Positions 8,352-17,165 of a stretch of DNA of 51,194 nucleotides are shown piece by piece; within the stretch, counting starts at the first letter, position 1; every line of letters starts with the position of its first letter. The position numbers and the translations under genes were made by a program. The notes beneath the pieces are model-generated. The model made no database searches and had not been told where the DNA came from. It saw only the letters and a list, made by a program, of their open reading frames with translations. This DNA comes from Sphingobacteriia bacterium (GTDB taxonomy: Bacteria > Bacteroidota > Bacteroidia > B-17B0 > Aurantibacillaceae), in assembly GCA_009927275.1 (NCBI GenBank), contig RFNG01000043.1, forward strand, positions 1-51,194. The letters are read 5' to 3'.

Positions 8352-10943
8352 ATGAGTAAAAATCTGGTTATTGTAGAGTCCCCAGCTAAGGCTAAAACTA
8401 TAGAAGGGTTTTTAGGAAAAGATTTTACAGTAAAGAGTAGCTTTGGGCATGTTCGAGATTTAGTTAAAAAAGGTTATGGGGTAGATATTGAACATAATTT
8501 TAAGCCCACTTATGAAATATCCGAAGACAAGCTGCAGGTTATATCCGAACTAAAAAAATTAAGCAAAAAAGCTGAAATGGTATGGCTGGCATCCGATGAA
8601 GACCGTGAGGGTGAAGCAATTAGTTGGCACTTATTTGAAACGCTTGAACTTGAAAAATCAAAAACCCGACGCATTGTGTTTCATGAAATTACCAAACCAG
8701 CCATTTTAAATGCAATTGCCAAGCCTCGTGAAATAGATGAACATTTAGTTAATGCCCAACAGGCACGCAGAATTCTGGATAGACTTGTTGGTTTTGAATT
8801 GTCTCCCATATTATGGAAAAAAATTAAACCAAGTTTGTCTGCTGGTAGAGTGCAGTCTGTAGCTGTAAGACTTATTGTTGAGCGGGAACGGGAGATTATA
8901 AAATTTACTAGCACGGCTGCATTTAAAGTAGCTGCTGAATTTATAACAACTTCCAACGAAGTGTTGAAAGCCGAGCTGAACAAACGCTTTTCAACTGCTG
9001 ATGAGGCATATGATTTTGTAAACGCCTGTATAAAAGCATCCTTTACAGTTAATGCCGTTGAACAAAAACCTGCAAAACGTACGCCCAGTGCTCCGTTTAC
9101 AACCTCCACCTTACAACAAGAAGCCTCACGTAAACTGGGTTTTAGCGTAGGCCAAACAATGACGCTTGCGCAACGACTTTACGAGTCTGGAAAAATCACT
9201 TACATGCGTACCGATTCTGTTAACTTATCTGAAACTGCGCTAACACAAGCACGCGAATGTATTACTGAACTTTACGGTGCTCCTTACTACTTCAAAAGGC
9301 AGTACAAAACAAAAAATAAATCGGCGCAAGAAGCACATGAAGCTATTCGACCAACACAATTAAAAAATGCATCGGTTTCAGGTGAACGAAATGAACAACG
9401 ACTATACGATTTGATTTGGAAACGAACAATTGCAAGTCAAATGTCTGATGCAGCTTTAGAAAAAACCCAAATAGCTATTGATGTTACCAACCGTAAAGAA
9501 CAATTTACCGCTCAGGGTGAGGTTATTATATTTGATGGTTTTTTAAAAGTTTATAATGAAAGTCGTGATGAAGATCCCAATGAAAATTCAGAATCAGAGG
9601 GTTTATTGCCGGCATTAAAAATTAATGACGTTTTACAATACCGGCAAATACATGCCACAGAACGCTTTAGCCATCATCCAGCGCGATATACAGAAGCCAG
9701 CCTCGTAAAAAAAATGGAAGAATTAGGAATTGGAAGGCCAAGTACATACGCACCAACAATTAGTACCATTCAAAAACGAAATTATGTTGAAAAAGGTGAC
9801 CGTGAAGGAAAAACCAGAACCTACACACAACTTTTACTAGAAAATTCTAAAATTACCGAACTTAAAAAAACCGAACTCACGGGTGCTGAAAAATCTAAAT
9901 TGTTTCCTACCGATATGGGATTGGTTGTTACGGATTTTTTAATGCAATATTTCCCTACCATATTAGACGTTCATTTTACAGCACGCGTTGAAGAAGAATT
10001 TGATGAAATAGCAGAAGGTAAATTAAGCTGGACTAAAATGCTTCAGGCTTTTTATAAACCGTTTCATAAAACTGTGGAACACACTTCTGAAACCGGTGAG
10101 CGCGCAAGTGGTGAACGTATACTGGGTAAAGATCCTAAATCAGGAAAAACCATTTTAGTTCGAATTGGACGTTTTGGTCCATTAGCACAATTAGGGGACA
10201 GTTCTTCAGAAAACAATTCAGCTGATACAGTTCAGTTTGCCAGTTTAAGAAAAGATCAACGTATTGAAACCATTACTTTAGAAGAAGCATTAAACTTATT
10301 TAAATTACCGCATCATTTAGGAACGTATAAAGAGGCTGAAATTATAATAAATGCTGGCCGATTTGGACCCTACATAAAATATAACGAGGCTTTTATATCC
10401 ATACCAAAAAACGAAGATCCCCTTCAAATTACAAGTGCTCGTGCAATAGAACTTATTGAAGAAAAACTACAGGCAGATGCTCCAGTGGCCCTATACCAAT
10501 CTAAACCTGTAACCAAAGGAAAAGGCCGGTTTGGACCCTATTTAAAATATGATGGTATATTTATAAATATACCCCGTGCTTACAACCCAGATCAACTAAG
10601 CGAATCAGATATAAAAACGCTTATTGATCAAAAACTTGAAAAAGAATCCAAACGATTTATACAACAATGGCCGGAAGCCTCCATATCCATTGAAAATGGA
10701 CGCTGGGGACCGTTTATACGATATAAAAAACAAATGCTGAAATTGGGTAAACCCACTACAGGTACTGCCTGGACCGAAGATTTATTAAAATCACTGGCAT
10801 TAGAATCTGTTAAAGCAATCATAGAACAGCAAATACCAGGTGCATTTAATGCCGCAGTAAAAAAATCTAAAAAAACGGAGCATCCAAAAAAATCAACCAA
10901 AAAACCGACTTCTAAAACAAGTCGTGTTAAAAAGGGTAAGTAA
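8352..10943 (+). CDS. topA: DNA topoisomerase I
   Basis: Type IA topoisomerase that relaxes negative supercoils. The Toprim domain starts at residue 4 (LVIVESPAKAKTIEGFLG) and has the acidic motif ASDEDREGEAISWH. The catalytic tyrosine is Y284 in ITYMRTDS. GIGRPSTYAPTIS is conserved. The C-terminus carries no Cys4 zinc fingers; instead there are four repeats around GRFGPY or GRWGPF (from about residue 600 to 800), ending in a very Lys-rich tail of about 25 residues. This form is usual in Bacteroidota. The final codons and stop are antisense to the 3' end of tRNA-His. Confidence 0.95.
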   Translation: MSKNLVIVESPAKAKTIEGFLGKDFTVKSSFGHVRDLVKKGYGVDIEHNFKPTYEISEDKLQVISELKKLSKKAEMVWLASDEDREGEAISWHLFETLELEKSKTRRIVFHEITKPAILNAIAKPREIDEHLVNAQQARRILDRLVGFELSPILWKKIKPSLSAGRVQSVAVRLIVEREREIIKFTSTAAFKVAAEFITTSNEVLKAELNKRFSTADEAYDFVNACIKASFTVNAVEQKPAKRTPSAPFTTSTLQQEASRKLGFSVGQTMTLAQRLYESGKITYMRTDSVNLSETALTQARECITELYGAPYYFKRQYKTKNKSAQEAHEAIRPTQLKNASVSGERNEQRLYDLIWKRTIASQMSDAALEKTQIAIDVTNRKEQFTAQGEVIIFDGFLKVYNESRDEDPNENSESEGLLPALKINDVLQYRQIHATERFSHHPARYTEASLVKKMEELGIGRPSTYAPTISTIQKRNYVEKGDREGKTRTYTQLLLENSKITELKKTELTGAEKSKLFPTDMGLVVTDFLMQYFPTILDVHFTARVEEEFDEIAEGKLSWTKMLQAFYKPFHKTVEHTSETGERASGERILGKDPKSGKTILVRIGRFGPLAQLGDSSSENNSADTVQFASLRKDQRIETITLEEALNLFKLPHHLGTYKEAEIIINAGRFGPYIKYNEAFISIPKNEDPLQITSARAIELIEEKLQADAPVALYQSKPVTKGKGRFGPYLKYDGIFINIPRAYNPDQLSESDIKTLIDQKLEKESKRFIQQWPEASISIENGRWGPFIRYKKQMLKLGKPTTGTAWTEDLLKSLALESVKAIIEQQIPGAFNAAVKKSKKTEHPKKSTKKPTSKTSRVKKGK

Positions 10944-11009
10944 TCGGATTCGAACCGACGACCCTCAGAACCACAATCTGATGCTCTAACCAACTGAGCT
11001 ATACCTACC
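10935..11009 (-). tRNA. tRNA-His (anticodon GTG)
   Basis: A full cloverleaf is visible on the minus strand. The acceptor GTAGGTA pairs with TACTTAC, the D stem is GCTC/GAGC, the anticodon loop TTGTGGT holds GTG, and the T arm is GTCGG-TTCGAAT-CCGAT. The extra G at position -1 (11009) opposite C73 (10935) is the identity element of bacterial tRNA-His. CCA is not encoded. The last 9 bases overlap the 3' end of topA on the other strand, including its stop codon. Confidence 0.96.
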
Positions 11010-11021
11010 GTTAATGGAGTA

Positions 11022-11054
11022 CAAAGATACAAGAAAAAAAATCATCTCAACAAA
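11022..11054 (-). promoter_or_regulatory. Bacteroidota-type promoter for tRNA-His
   Basis: On the minus strand, TTTG (11054-11051) is followed after 21 bases by TATCTTTG (11029-11022). This matches the Bacteroidota primary-sigma consensus TTTG / 19-21 bases / TAnnTTTG. The -7 box ends 12 bases before the mature tRNA. The -33 box lies within the last codons of the upstream T9SS gene. Confidence 0.75.
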
Positions 11055-14000
11055 GTGACATTTCCTTTTTTAAAGGTTTTACGACCGTTAAAGCATTCTG
11101 CTTCGATATACCAGCCGTAAACGCCTTGTTCTGCATTGGATGTATTAATAGTGCCATCCCATCCAGAATTTAAATTACGGGTTTCAAAAACACGTTCACC
11201 CCAACGGTTATAAACTGCAAAGTAAATAGATTGTAATGCATTTGAACGAACCAATAACACATCATTTATACCATCTCGATTTGGTGTAAAGGTATTGGGA
11301 ATAAAAATCACATCTGGATTACACGCATCTGAATAAACTTCTACCAGAACCGTTCGCGTTTCAATGCATTGACCCTTAGAAATTTGAACCGTATATATTT
11401 GTGTTATCTGTGGACTTGCATTAACGGTATAACCACTTACTGGTTGAGTGGCTGGCATCCAGTAAATAAATGCTCCGGGATCACCTAAATAACTTAAGGT
11501 TGAAGTTTCTCCTTGACGTATTTTAACCGGATTAGATACTGCTGTAATAGGTTTTACCTGAGAAATATAATCAACCGTTACTTGAGTAGTGAGTGTATAC
11601 AAACAGGCCGAAGATAAGGTATTGGCTTTTATAATTACCGTATAAGATGTAGATGTTAAAGGCTTAACAAATCCAGAAGCTAAAAACGGGTTTTTAAAAT
11701 CCTCTAATGGTTGCCAGGTATATGATTGACCACCACTTGCAAAAAGCAATGCAGAATCGCCACTACATATATAAGAACCTGAATTTATTGCCAGTTGAGG
11801 CGCTACACCGGCATTTAGGGTTGTTTGAAATGCAGATGAACATCCAAAAGCATTTGTTACTATCAGCTTTACCAATTTTACACCTCCACCAGAAAAAAAG
11901 AAATAGGGGTTTTGTACGGTACTAGTTTGGGTAGCATTAAATTGCCAATACCATTTTTGTACATCCGCACTTGATGCGTTAAAAAAATTTACGCCTCCCC
12001 CACAACTGCTAACACTATAGTTAAATTGCGCAATGGGTGATGGCTTAACATCAACAACCAACGTTTGTGAAGTTTGACACGTTTGTCCCAGGGTTTGCTG
12101 CTGAACGGTGAGTGTGTATTGTGTATTTACTGAACCGTTAAATACTGTTGTACCGTTTGTATAATTTGATAATCCAAGTGAGGGCTGCCACAAATACGTG
12201 TTACCACCACTAGCCTCCAGGGTTAATTGTTGGCCTGCACAAACACTGCCTCCAGTGGGTAAAGTTGGAGAAAATTGAATAATGGCTACTGTTTGAAATT
12301 GTGTAGCACTGCATCCATATACATTAGTCCCTGTAAGATTTACAGAATAAATTCCACTAACCGAATACGTATTTAATTGTTGGGTAGTAACAGTATTGGT
12401 TTGTAAACCATTTCCCCAATTTAAATTATAGGTTTGACCTGTTAAGGTATTTACCAGTACAGCAACCGTTGAACTGCAATTACTGTGCTGGGTAGTAAAC
12501 TGTACAATTGGCGATGGCCATACATTAAATACAAGTGCTGAACTGTCCTTAATATTGCATGCCGCGGGGTCTTTTACCACCAATGCAACCGTGTATTGTC
12601 CGGCAGCGGTAAAGGTTAAATTAGGATTTAATAGTGTTGTATTTGTTTGCGCATTTGCCAAATACCAGGTAAACGTTGCGTTGGCCCCTAAAGGTGGTGT
12701 GGCGTTTGATAGGGTTGCCGTAAAAGGCGAACAACCCGATAAGGTATTTGTATTGATTGTGGAAATTGCAAGTGGAAGCTGAAAATCAATTTTTAAAACA
12801 CCGTTGTTACAATTACCACTATGATTTGGATTTCCGGGTGAATTAGGCCATGCACCCGGAGTTACTGGAAAATCGTCGTGACCGCCACAACCTGCACAGG
12901 CAGATTGATATATTTTTCCACGGGCATCAAAACGAGACGTACCACCGTCAACATGTTCCTGACTTAATCCACCCCCAAAATATGTACCGTATTGTAAAAC
13001 CCAAGAGGAATCCATACCCAAAATGTAAAAATCAAATCCATCGGTGGTTGATTGTGTAGCAGCCATCAATGGCATGTTTTGTAAAGGCGGACCGTTTGTA
13101 ATAATATTACCCCCCCAGCCGGAAAGATAGATATTTGAACACCGGTCCACTGCAAAGGCCGATGGTGCGATATCCACCTGTGTAGTGTAATTTCCAAAAA
13201 CAGTAGCTTTATTAAGTTGGGATAGAGCCGCATTAAAACGTGCAATAAATTGATGACGTCCAGGATTATGCAAGGGTGTAATAGTTGATGTATTAAGTAC
13301 AGGAAAACTTCCCATACTTTGACCAAAAACATAGATTCTGTTTTTAGAATCACTCTGAACAAAATACGATTGATCATAATCAGATGTACCAAAATACGTG
13401 GATGCTATAATTTGGTTTCCTGATGCATTTAAATGCACTAAAAAAGCATCGGATTTACCGCCTAAATACTGATTACTGTAAGCAGCACTAGTAACCGGAA
13501 AATCACTACTGCAGGTGCCTCCTGTAAAATAAACTGAGCCATCTGATTCTTTTATGAGAATGCTGTTTCCACAATCGTTTTGTGAACCTCCAATAAACGT
13601 ACTAAAAAGTAATTGATTTAACGAGGGATTAAATTTAAATACAATTGCATCTTGTTTTCCGCCAAGTGTATTATCAAATGCATTTAACGTTGGAAAATCT
13701 GAGGATCGTGTACTGCTGCAAACAAATATATTATTATACCGGTCCACCTGTATTTCACCTCGATATTGATCTCCGTAATTATATTGCAAAGAATCAATAT
13801 AATATTCCCAATAGGTATTGGCAATAAAGGTTAAATGATTAACATGGTTTACACCATCGTTTTGAGAGCCTCCAATATATGTACTACCTAATAACTGACT
13901 GCCTGTAGAATTAAATTTACTAACAAAAATATCTGTTCCAGAACTGTAACTAGTTCCGTTCATTACAAAACTTAAAGCCGGACCACCATTAAAAGAATTA

Positions 14001-15070
14001 TCAAATGCATTGGCCAATACCGGAAAATTTGAGGATCCCGTTGCGCCGTAAAGGCATAAATTATTATTGTTATCTACTATCATACTCGAAACCACCTCGT
14101 AATTTGAGCCACCCAAATAAGTTGAATACAATAAGGCATTTCCATTGGCATTGTATTTAGTAATTACCACATCCGTGCCATTTTGAGGACCGTTAAAAGC
14201 AGTTTGAAATGCACCTAGTGTGGTAGGATAACCGACACTGTATGCGGTGCCACCGGCATATAAATTTCCTGCTGCATCGTAGGTTGCTGTCATTCCAAAA
14301 TTATCTGCTGTAGATCCCGATTGTGCAGCAAATACTAATACCGGATCAATAATTAACGGGCATGATGGATTATAGCCATTTGGAAAATCAAAACTCAAAC
14401 AGTGTTTTTTTAATGTATAATTACATGTTACAGTTTTTACAATGCCGTTAATAAGCTGATACGCGTAAGGTTTCTGCTCAATAATGTCGCCGAGATTTGT
14501 TTGAATAATTAGCCTGCCCTTATCAATACGTATATGATCAACACCGGTATATTGCATTTGTATTACAGATGGTGAATGACCGGGATTCACTGTAAATGTG
14601 TACTTTATACCCTGCGTTAAACCTGTTAACTCCACTGCTATACCGGGATATAAATTTGGATTTACAATACGTTCGTAGTGGTGTATATTATTAACCCATT
14701 GTTGCGGATTATTACCTAAATAATAATTCACATAATCTGAACTTTGCAAATAGGTATTCCATGAATTAAGTGACGACGCATTTAAAAATTCTGTTTTATA
14801 GGCATAATGTTGCAAAGAAATATTTTTAGGACGCTTTGTAATTCCTGCATGATGCCATTGTCTGTATGTTTTAGCATCATAAAAATGATACGTCCATGAA
14901 TTGTTTTCAATAAAAACTGCTCCGCCATCCACTTGAGCCCTATAAAGAATCCCTGCAGGCCATTGACCTTTATTTTCTGTAAATCTAACAGTTGGTACTG
15001 ATGCAAACATAACATACAAGCCAAAATTTGTAACTGCAAGCACTAGCCATATACATAGCCTAAATTTCAT
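11042..15070 (-). CDS. Giant secreted PKD-repeat protein with T9SS type B (gliding-associated) C-terminal domain
   Basis: A 1342-residue secreted protein. A signal peptide (about residues 1-23) is followed by a domain starting FTENKGQWP of the type found in large Bacteroidota surface proteins. A long propeller-like section then has repeats such as LLYSTYLGGS, LLGSTYIGGS and LLFSTFIGGSQNDCGNSI (SBBP-like, about residues 250-700). PKD/Ig-like modules follow. The last 85 residues (NTFTPNRDGINDVLLV ... VYNRWGERVFET ... VYGWYIEAE) form the type B sorting domain. Its ATG overlaps the TGA of the SPOR gene, so the two are probably coupled. It likely acts at the cell surface in adhesion or matrix; the ligand is unknown. 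Confidence 0.9.
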   Translation of the reverse strand: MKFRLCIWLVLAVTNFGLYVMFASVPTVRFTENKGQWPAGILYRAQVDGGAVFIENNSWTYHFYDAKTYRQWHHAGITKRPKNISLQHYAYKTEFLNASSLNSWNTYLQSSDYVNYYLGNNPQQWVNNIHHYERIVNPNLYPGIAVELTGLTQGIKYTFTVNPGHSPSVIQMQYTGVDHIRIDKGRLIIQTNLGDIIEQKPYAYQLINGIVKTVTCNYTLKKHCLSFDFPNGYNPSCPLIIDPVLVFAAQSGSTADNFGMTATYDAAGNLYAGGTAYSVGYPTTLGAFQTAFNGPQNGTDVVITKYNANGNALLYSTYLGGSNYEVVSSMIVDNNNNLCLYGATGSSNFPVLANAFDNSFNGGPALSFVMNGTSYSSGTDIFVSKFNSTGSQLLGSTYIGGSQNDGVNHVNHLTFIANTYWEYYIDSLQYNYGDQYRGEIQVDRYNNIFVCSSTRSSDFPTLNAFDNTLGGKQDAIVFKFNPSLNQLLFSTFIGGSQNDCGNSILIKESDGSVYFTGGTCSSDFPVTSAAYSNQYLGGKSDAFLVHLNASGNQIIASTYFGTSDYDQSYFVQSDSKNRIYVFGQSMGSFPVLNTSTITPLHNPGRHQFIARFNAALSQLNKATVFGNYTTQVDIAPSAFAVDRCSNIYLSGWGGNIITNGPPLQNMPLMAATQSTTDGFDFYILGMDSSWVLQYGTYFGGGLSQEHVDGGTSRFDARGKIYQSACAGCGGHDDFPVTPGAWPNSPGNPNHSGNCNNGVLKIDFQLPLAISTINTNTLSGCSPFTATLSNATPPLGANATFTWYLANAQTNTTLLNPNLTFTAAGQYTVALVVKDPAACNIKDSSALVFNVWPSPIVQFTTQHSNCSSTVAVLVNTLTGQTYNLNWGNGLQTNTVTTQQLNTYSVSGIYSVNLTGTNVYGCSATQFQTVAIIQFSPTLPTGGSVCAGQQLTLEASGGNTYLWQPSLGLSNYTNGTTVFNGSVNTQYTLTVQQQTLGQTCQTSQTLVVDVKPSPIAQFNYSVSSCGGGVNFFNASSADVQKWYWQFNATQTSTVQNPYFFFSGGGVKLVKLIVTNAFGCSSAFQTTLNAGVAPQLAINSGSYICSGDSALLFASGGQSYTWQPLEDFKNPFLASGFVKPLTSTSYTVIIKANTLSSACLYTLTTQVTVDYISQVKPITAVSNPVKIRQGETSTLSYLGDPGAFIYWMPATQPVSGYTVNASPQITQIYTVQISKGQCIETRTVLVEVYSDACNPDVIFIPNTFTPNRDGINDVLLVRSNALQSIYFAVYNRWGERVFETRNLNSGWDGTINTSNAEQGVYGWYIEAECFNGRKTFKKGNVTLLR

Positions 15071-15312
15071 TTGTTAAATAGGCGTGTTTTAAAATGGTAC
15101 TCAACAATAAAAGCATCGGTATTATAACGTTTTTTAAAATCTTGCAGGGCCTTAATAGCTTCTTCTTTTGTTGTGTAGGCACCGTAAAGAATTACCTTAA
15201 AATCCGATTCTTGCTGTAATGTGTATGTTTTAATACCCAGTTGTTTTACAAAAATTCTAATGCGTTTATTACTGGCTTGTTCAAAACGACCAAATTGAAT
15301 GCTAAAACACAA
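15067..15312 (-). CDS. SPOR-domain protein, C-terminal part (frameshifted)
   Basis: This reading frame encodes a SPOR-type segment: SIQFGRFEQASNKR, then FKVILYGAYTTKEEAIKALQ, and a final strand AFIVEYH. SPOR domains bind denuded septal peptidoglycan. There is no good start: the only nearby initiator is TTG at 15312 and the frame is closed by a TAA a few codons upstream. Adding one T to the run at 15304-15307 (read as AAAA on the plus strand) joins it to the 15902-15246 frame, giving one protein of about 278 residues. Its TGA overlaps the ATG of the next gene. Confidence 0.75.
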   Translation of the reverse strand: MCFSIQFGRFEQASNKRIRIFVKQLGIKTYTLQQESDFKVILYGAYTTKEEAIKALQDFKKRYNTDAFIVEYHFKTRLFNK

Positions 15313-15902
15313 GGATCTTTAAATAATCGCGGCGTACGTTGATGCTGTTTTGGTTTTTGAATGGCTACGGCACCCTCTGCCCTGTCTTGTTTTAAAATTC
15401 TTGAGGTAATGCGCAAGGTGTCTTGTATTTGAGATGCATTTACATAACTTAAAGGCACGCTGGATTCGGTAGGTTTTGCAAGTTGTAAGGAAGTTGTTAT
15501 GGCAGGCTTTACAAAAAAAGATTCAAATCCGTAATCAAGTTTATATTTACCAAAACTATTTTTTGAAAACCATTGGGCTTGTATAAAAAGGGTATCCCTG
15601 AGGGGTTTAATGACACCCGTTAAACGTTTATAAAAATTTACATTGTAAAAGTTTACTGCATTGGGCTGAATTGAAGTATTTGGCGCATTTAGTGCAATCC
15701 ATGAAAATGTAGGAGAATTATAAATTGTTAAGGTGTTTTGGGAGTTTGCCGAAGTATCAGAAGATTGAATTATTAACGTATCTGTAATACCCAATTGCAG
15801 GGAATCACTAAATTTTAAATTCCATTGCGAAAAAAGTTCTTGAGAAAACACATTACATGCGCTAAGTATAAAAATAACAAAGCCCACAAGGCATCTTCGC
15901 AT
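15246..15902 (-). CDS. SPOR-domain protein, N-terminal part (frameshifted)
   Basis: I chose the ATG at 15902 because it begins a clear signal peptide (MRRCLVGFVIFILSACNVFSQ); an earlier ATG at 15956 would overlap the SDR gene and weaken the signal. The body is a beta-rich domain of unknown type (about residues 22-170), then a basic linker. After FKDPCV this frame runs into unrelated residues and stops, while the -1 frame continues as a SPOR domain. The frame break is at the T run at 15304-15307. It is either a real 1-bp deletion or a sequencing error. Confidence 0.75.
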   Translation of the reverse strand: MRRCLVGFVIFILSACNVFSQELFSQWNLKFSDSLQLGITDTLIIQSSDTSANSQNTLTIYNSPTFSWIALNAPNTSIQPNAVNFYNVNFYKRLTGVIKPLRDTLFIQAQWFSKNSFGKYKLDYGFESFFVKPAITTSLQLAKPTESSVPLSYVNASQIQDTLRITSRILKQDRAEGAVAIQKPKQHQRTPRLFKDPCVLAFNLVVLNKPVINALEFL

Positions 15903-15927
15903 ACCTATAAAAATACATATTAATAAT

Positions 15928-16701
15928 CTAAAGTGAAAGCGTACGCCCCCCATCAACAGGCAAATTAATGCCGGTTATATATGAGGCCGCTTCACTACAT
16001 AAAAAAGATACTACCGATGCTATTTCTTCGGGTTTTGCAAACCGACCTGTAGGAATTTCAGAAAGCATTTCAGCCTCAATAGCTGAAACTGATTTTTGTT
16101 CTGTATTTGCTTTATTTTCAATTATTTGTTTAAGACGTGAAGTTAGTGTAGCCCCGGGCAATACGTTATTTACCGTAATTCCAAAAGGCGCAAGCTCACG
16201 CGATAAGGTTTTTGACCAATTTGCAACAGCTGCACGAATGGTATTACTTACACCCAATCCCGGTAGAGGTTGTTTTACAGAAGTTGAAATAATATTAATA
16301 ATGCGTCCAAAGCACTGTGATTTCATTGAAGGAACTACTGCCTGTACCAAAATTTGATTTGCAATAACATGTTGTTCAAATGCCTTTCGAAACGCATCTG
16401 GAGTAGCCTGCATAATTGAACCAGGCAAGGGACCACCGGAATTATTTATTAAAACCGAATACGGACCGTTTAAACGACATTCTTCTTGAATTGCAGAAGA
16501 TACCAATGAAGATGAATTTAAATCAATTTGTAAATGCCTAAAACGATTTTCGGTGTTTACGCCTTCAACCGTTTTAAAATCTTTTAAATCAGGCTCTGAA
16601 CGCGAAATTGCAAGAACGGAATATCCCTTTGAAAGCAGTTCAAGCGAAATTGCTTTTCCAATGCCCTGTGAACCTCCACAAATAATGGCTTTTTTATGCA
16701 T
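15928..16701 (-). CDS. Divergent short-chain dehydrogenase/reductase (SDR) family protein
   Basis: A 257-residue Rossmann-fold SDR. The cofactor motif GGSQGIG (residues 9-15) and NNSGG (86-90) are present, and the C-terminus (LCSEAASYITGINLPVDGG) is typical of FabG-like enzymes. At the active site Ser129 is present, but the expected Tyr and Lys are Ser142 and Arg146 (GVSNTIRAAVANW). I recall this NTIRAAV version in other Bacteroidota SDRs, so it looks like a subfamily trait rather than a mutation. Its substrate is unknown. It lies 8 bases after recX and 25 before the SPOR gene, probably in one operon. Confidence 0.85.
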   Translation of the reverse strand: MHKKAIICGGSQGIGKAISLELLSKGYSVLAISRSEPDLKDFKTVEGVNTENRFRHLQIDLNSSSLVSSAIQEECRLNGPYSVLINNSGGPLPGSIMQATPDAFRKAFEQHVIANQILVQAVVPSMKSQCFGRIINIISTSVKQPLPGLGVSNTIRAAVANWSKTLSRELAPFGITVNNVLPGATLTSRLKQIIENKANTEQKSVSAIEAEMLSEIPTGRFAKPEEIASVVSFLCSEAASYITGINLPVDGGRTLSL

Positions 16702-16709
16702 GATTAAAC

Positions 16710-17123
16710 TTATTTAGAAATTAAAGATACTATTAATTGATATTCAAAACCTTTCCCCATAAGCCAACGTATTAATTGCTCACGCGACACTTGATGTATT
16801 CGTGACGCTATATGTGCATTTAATATTTTTAAATACTCATTTTCCTCAACCTGATTTAATGCTAGGTCTATACATTCTGCAGCGATGTGGTGTTTGTATA
16901 AACCTGCTAAAACCTTTTGTTTTCCCCATTTGTTGATTCGAATTTTACCAGAAACATAGGCGTTGGCAAATCGACAATCGTTAATTAAATTTTCATGGGT
17001 TAGATGTTTTAAAATGTGCTCCGCATCAGTTTTTGAAACCCCTTTTGTTGTTAAATAGGTTCGTGTTTCAAATATAGAACGTTCGCGATACAAGCACCAC
17101 TGCGAAATGGAATCTAATTTCAT
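16710..17123 (-). CDS. recX: RecX family regulatory protein
   Basis: RecX modulates RecA filaments. The 137-residue protein has the three-helix repeats of the family: CLYRERSIFETRTYLTTKGVS, then a second with ENLINDCRFANAYVSGKIRINKWGKQKV, and a third ending EYLKILNAHIASRI. RecA is not in this window. It appears to be the first gene of the minus-strand unit recX-SDR-SPOR-T9SS protein; the SDR gene follows 8 bases downstream. The 42-base gap to the divergent methyltransferase gene must hold promoters for both. Confidence 0.88.
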   Translation of the reverse strand: MKLDSISQWCLYRERSIFETRTYLTTKGVSKTDAEHILKHLTHENLINDCRFANAYVSGKIRINKWGKQKVLAGLYKHHIAAECIDLALNQVEENEYLKILNAHIASRIHQVSREQLIRWLMGKGFEYQLIVSLISK

Positions 17124-17165
17124 AGAAACTGTATTTTTATAAAAGTATTAAAAACTTAAGCCATT

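Noticed and set aside
10628-11032. Minus-strand open frame of 134 codons over topA and tRNA-His
   Set aside because: It reads through the tRNA and antisense of topA; a shadow frame.
15246-15312. Programmed -1 frameshifting in the SPOR gene
   Set aside because: No X-XXY-YYZ slippery heptamer: the P-site codon GTT would re-pair with TGT. The DUF4175 breaks also lack slippery sites (CAA to TCA, GAA to AGA). A single-base deletion is simpler.
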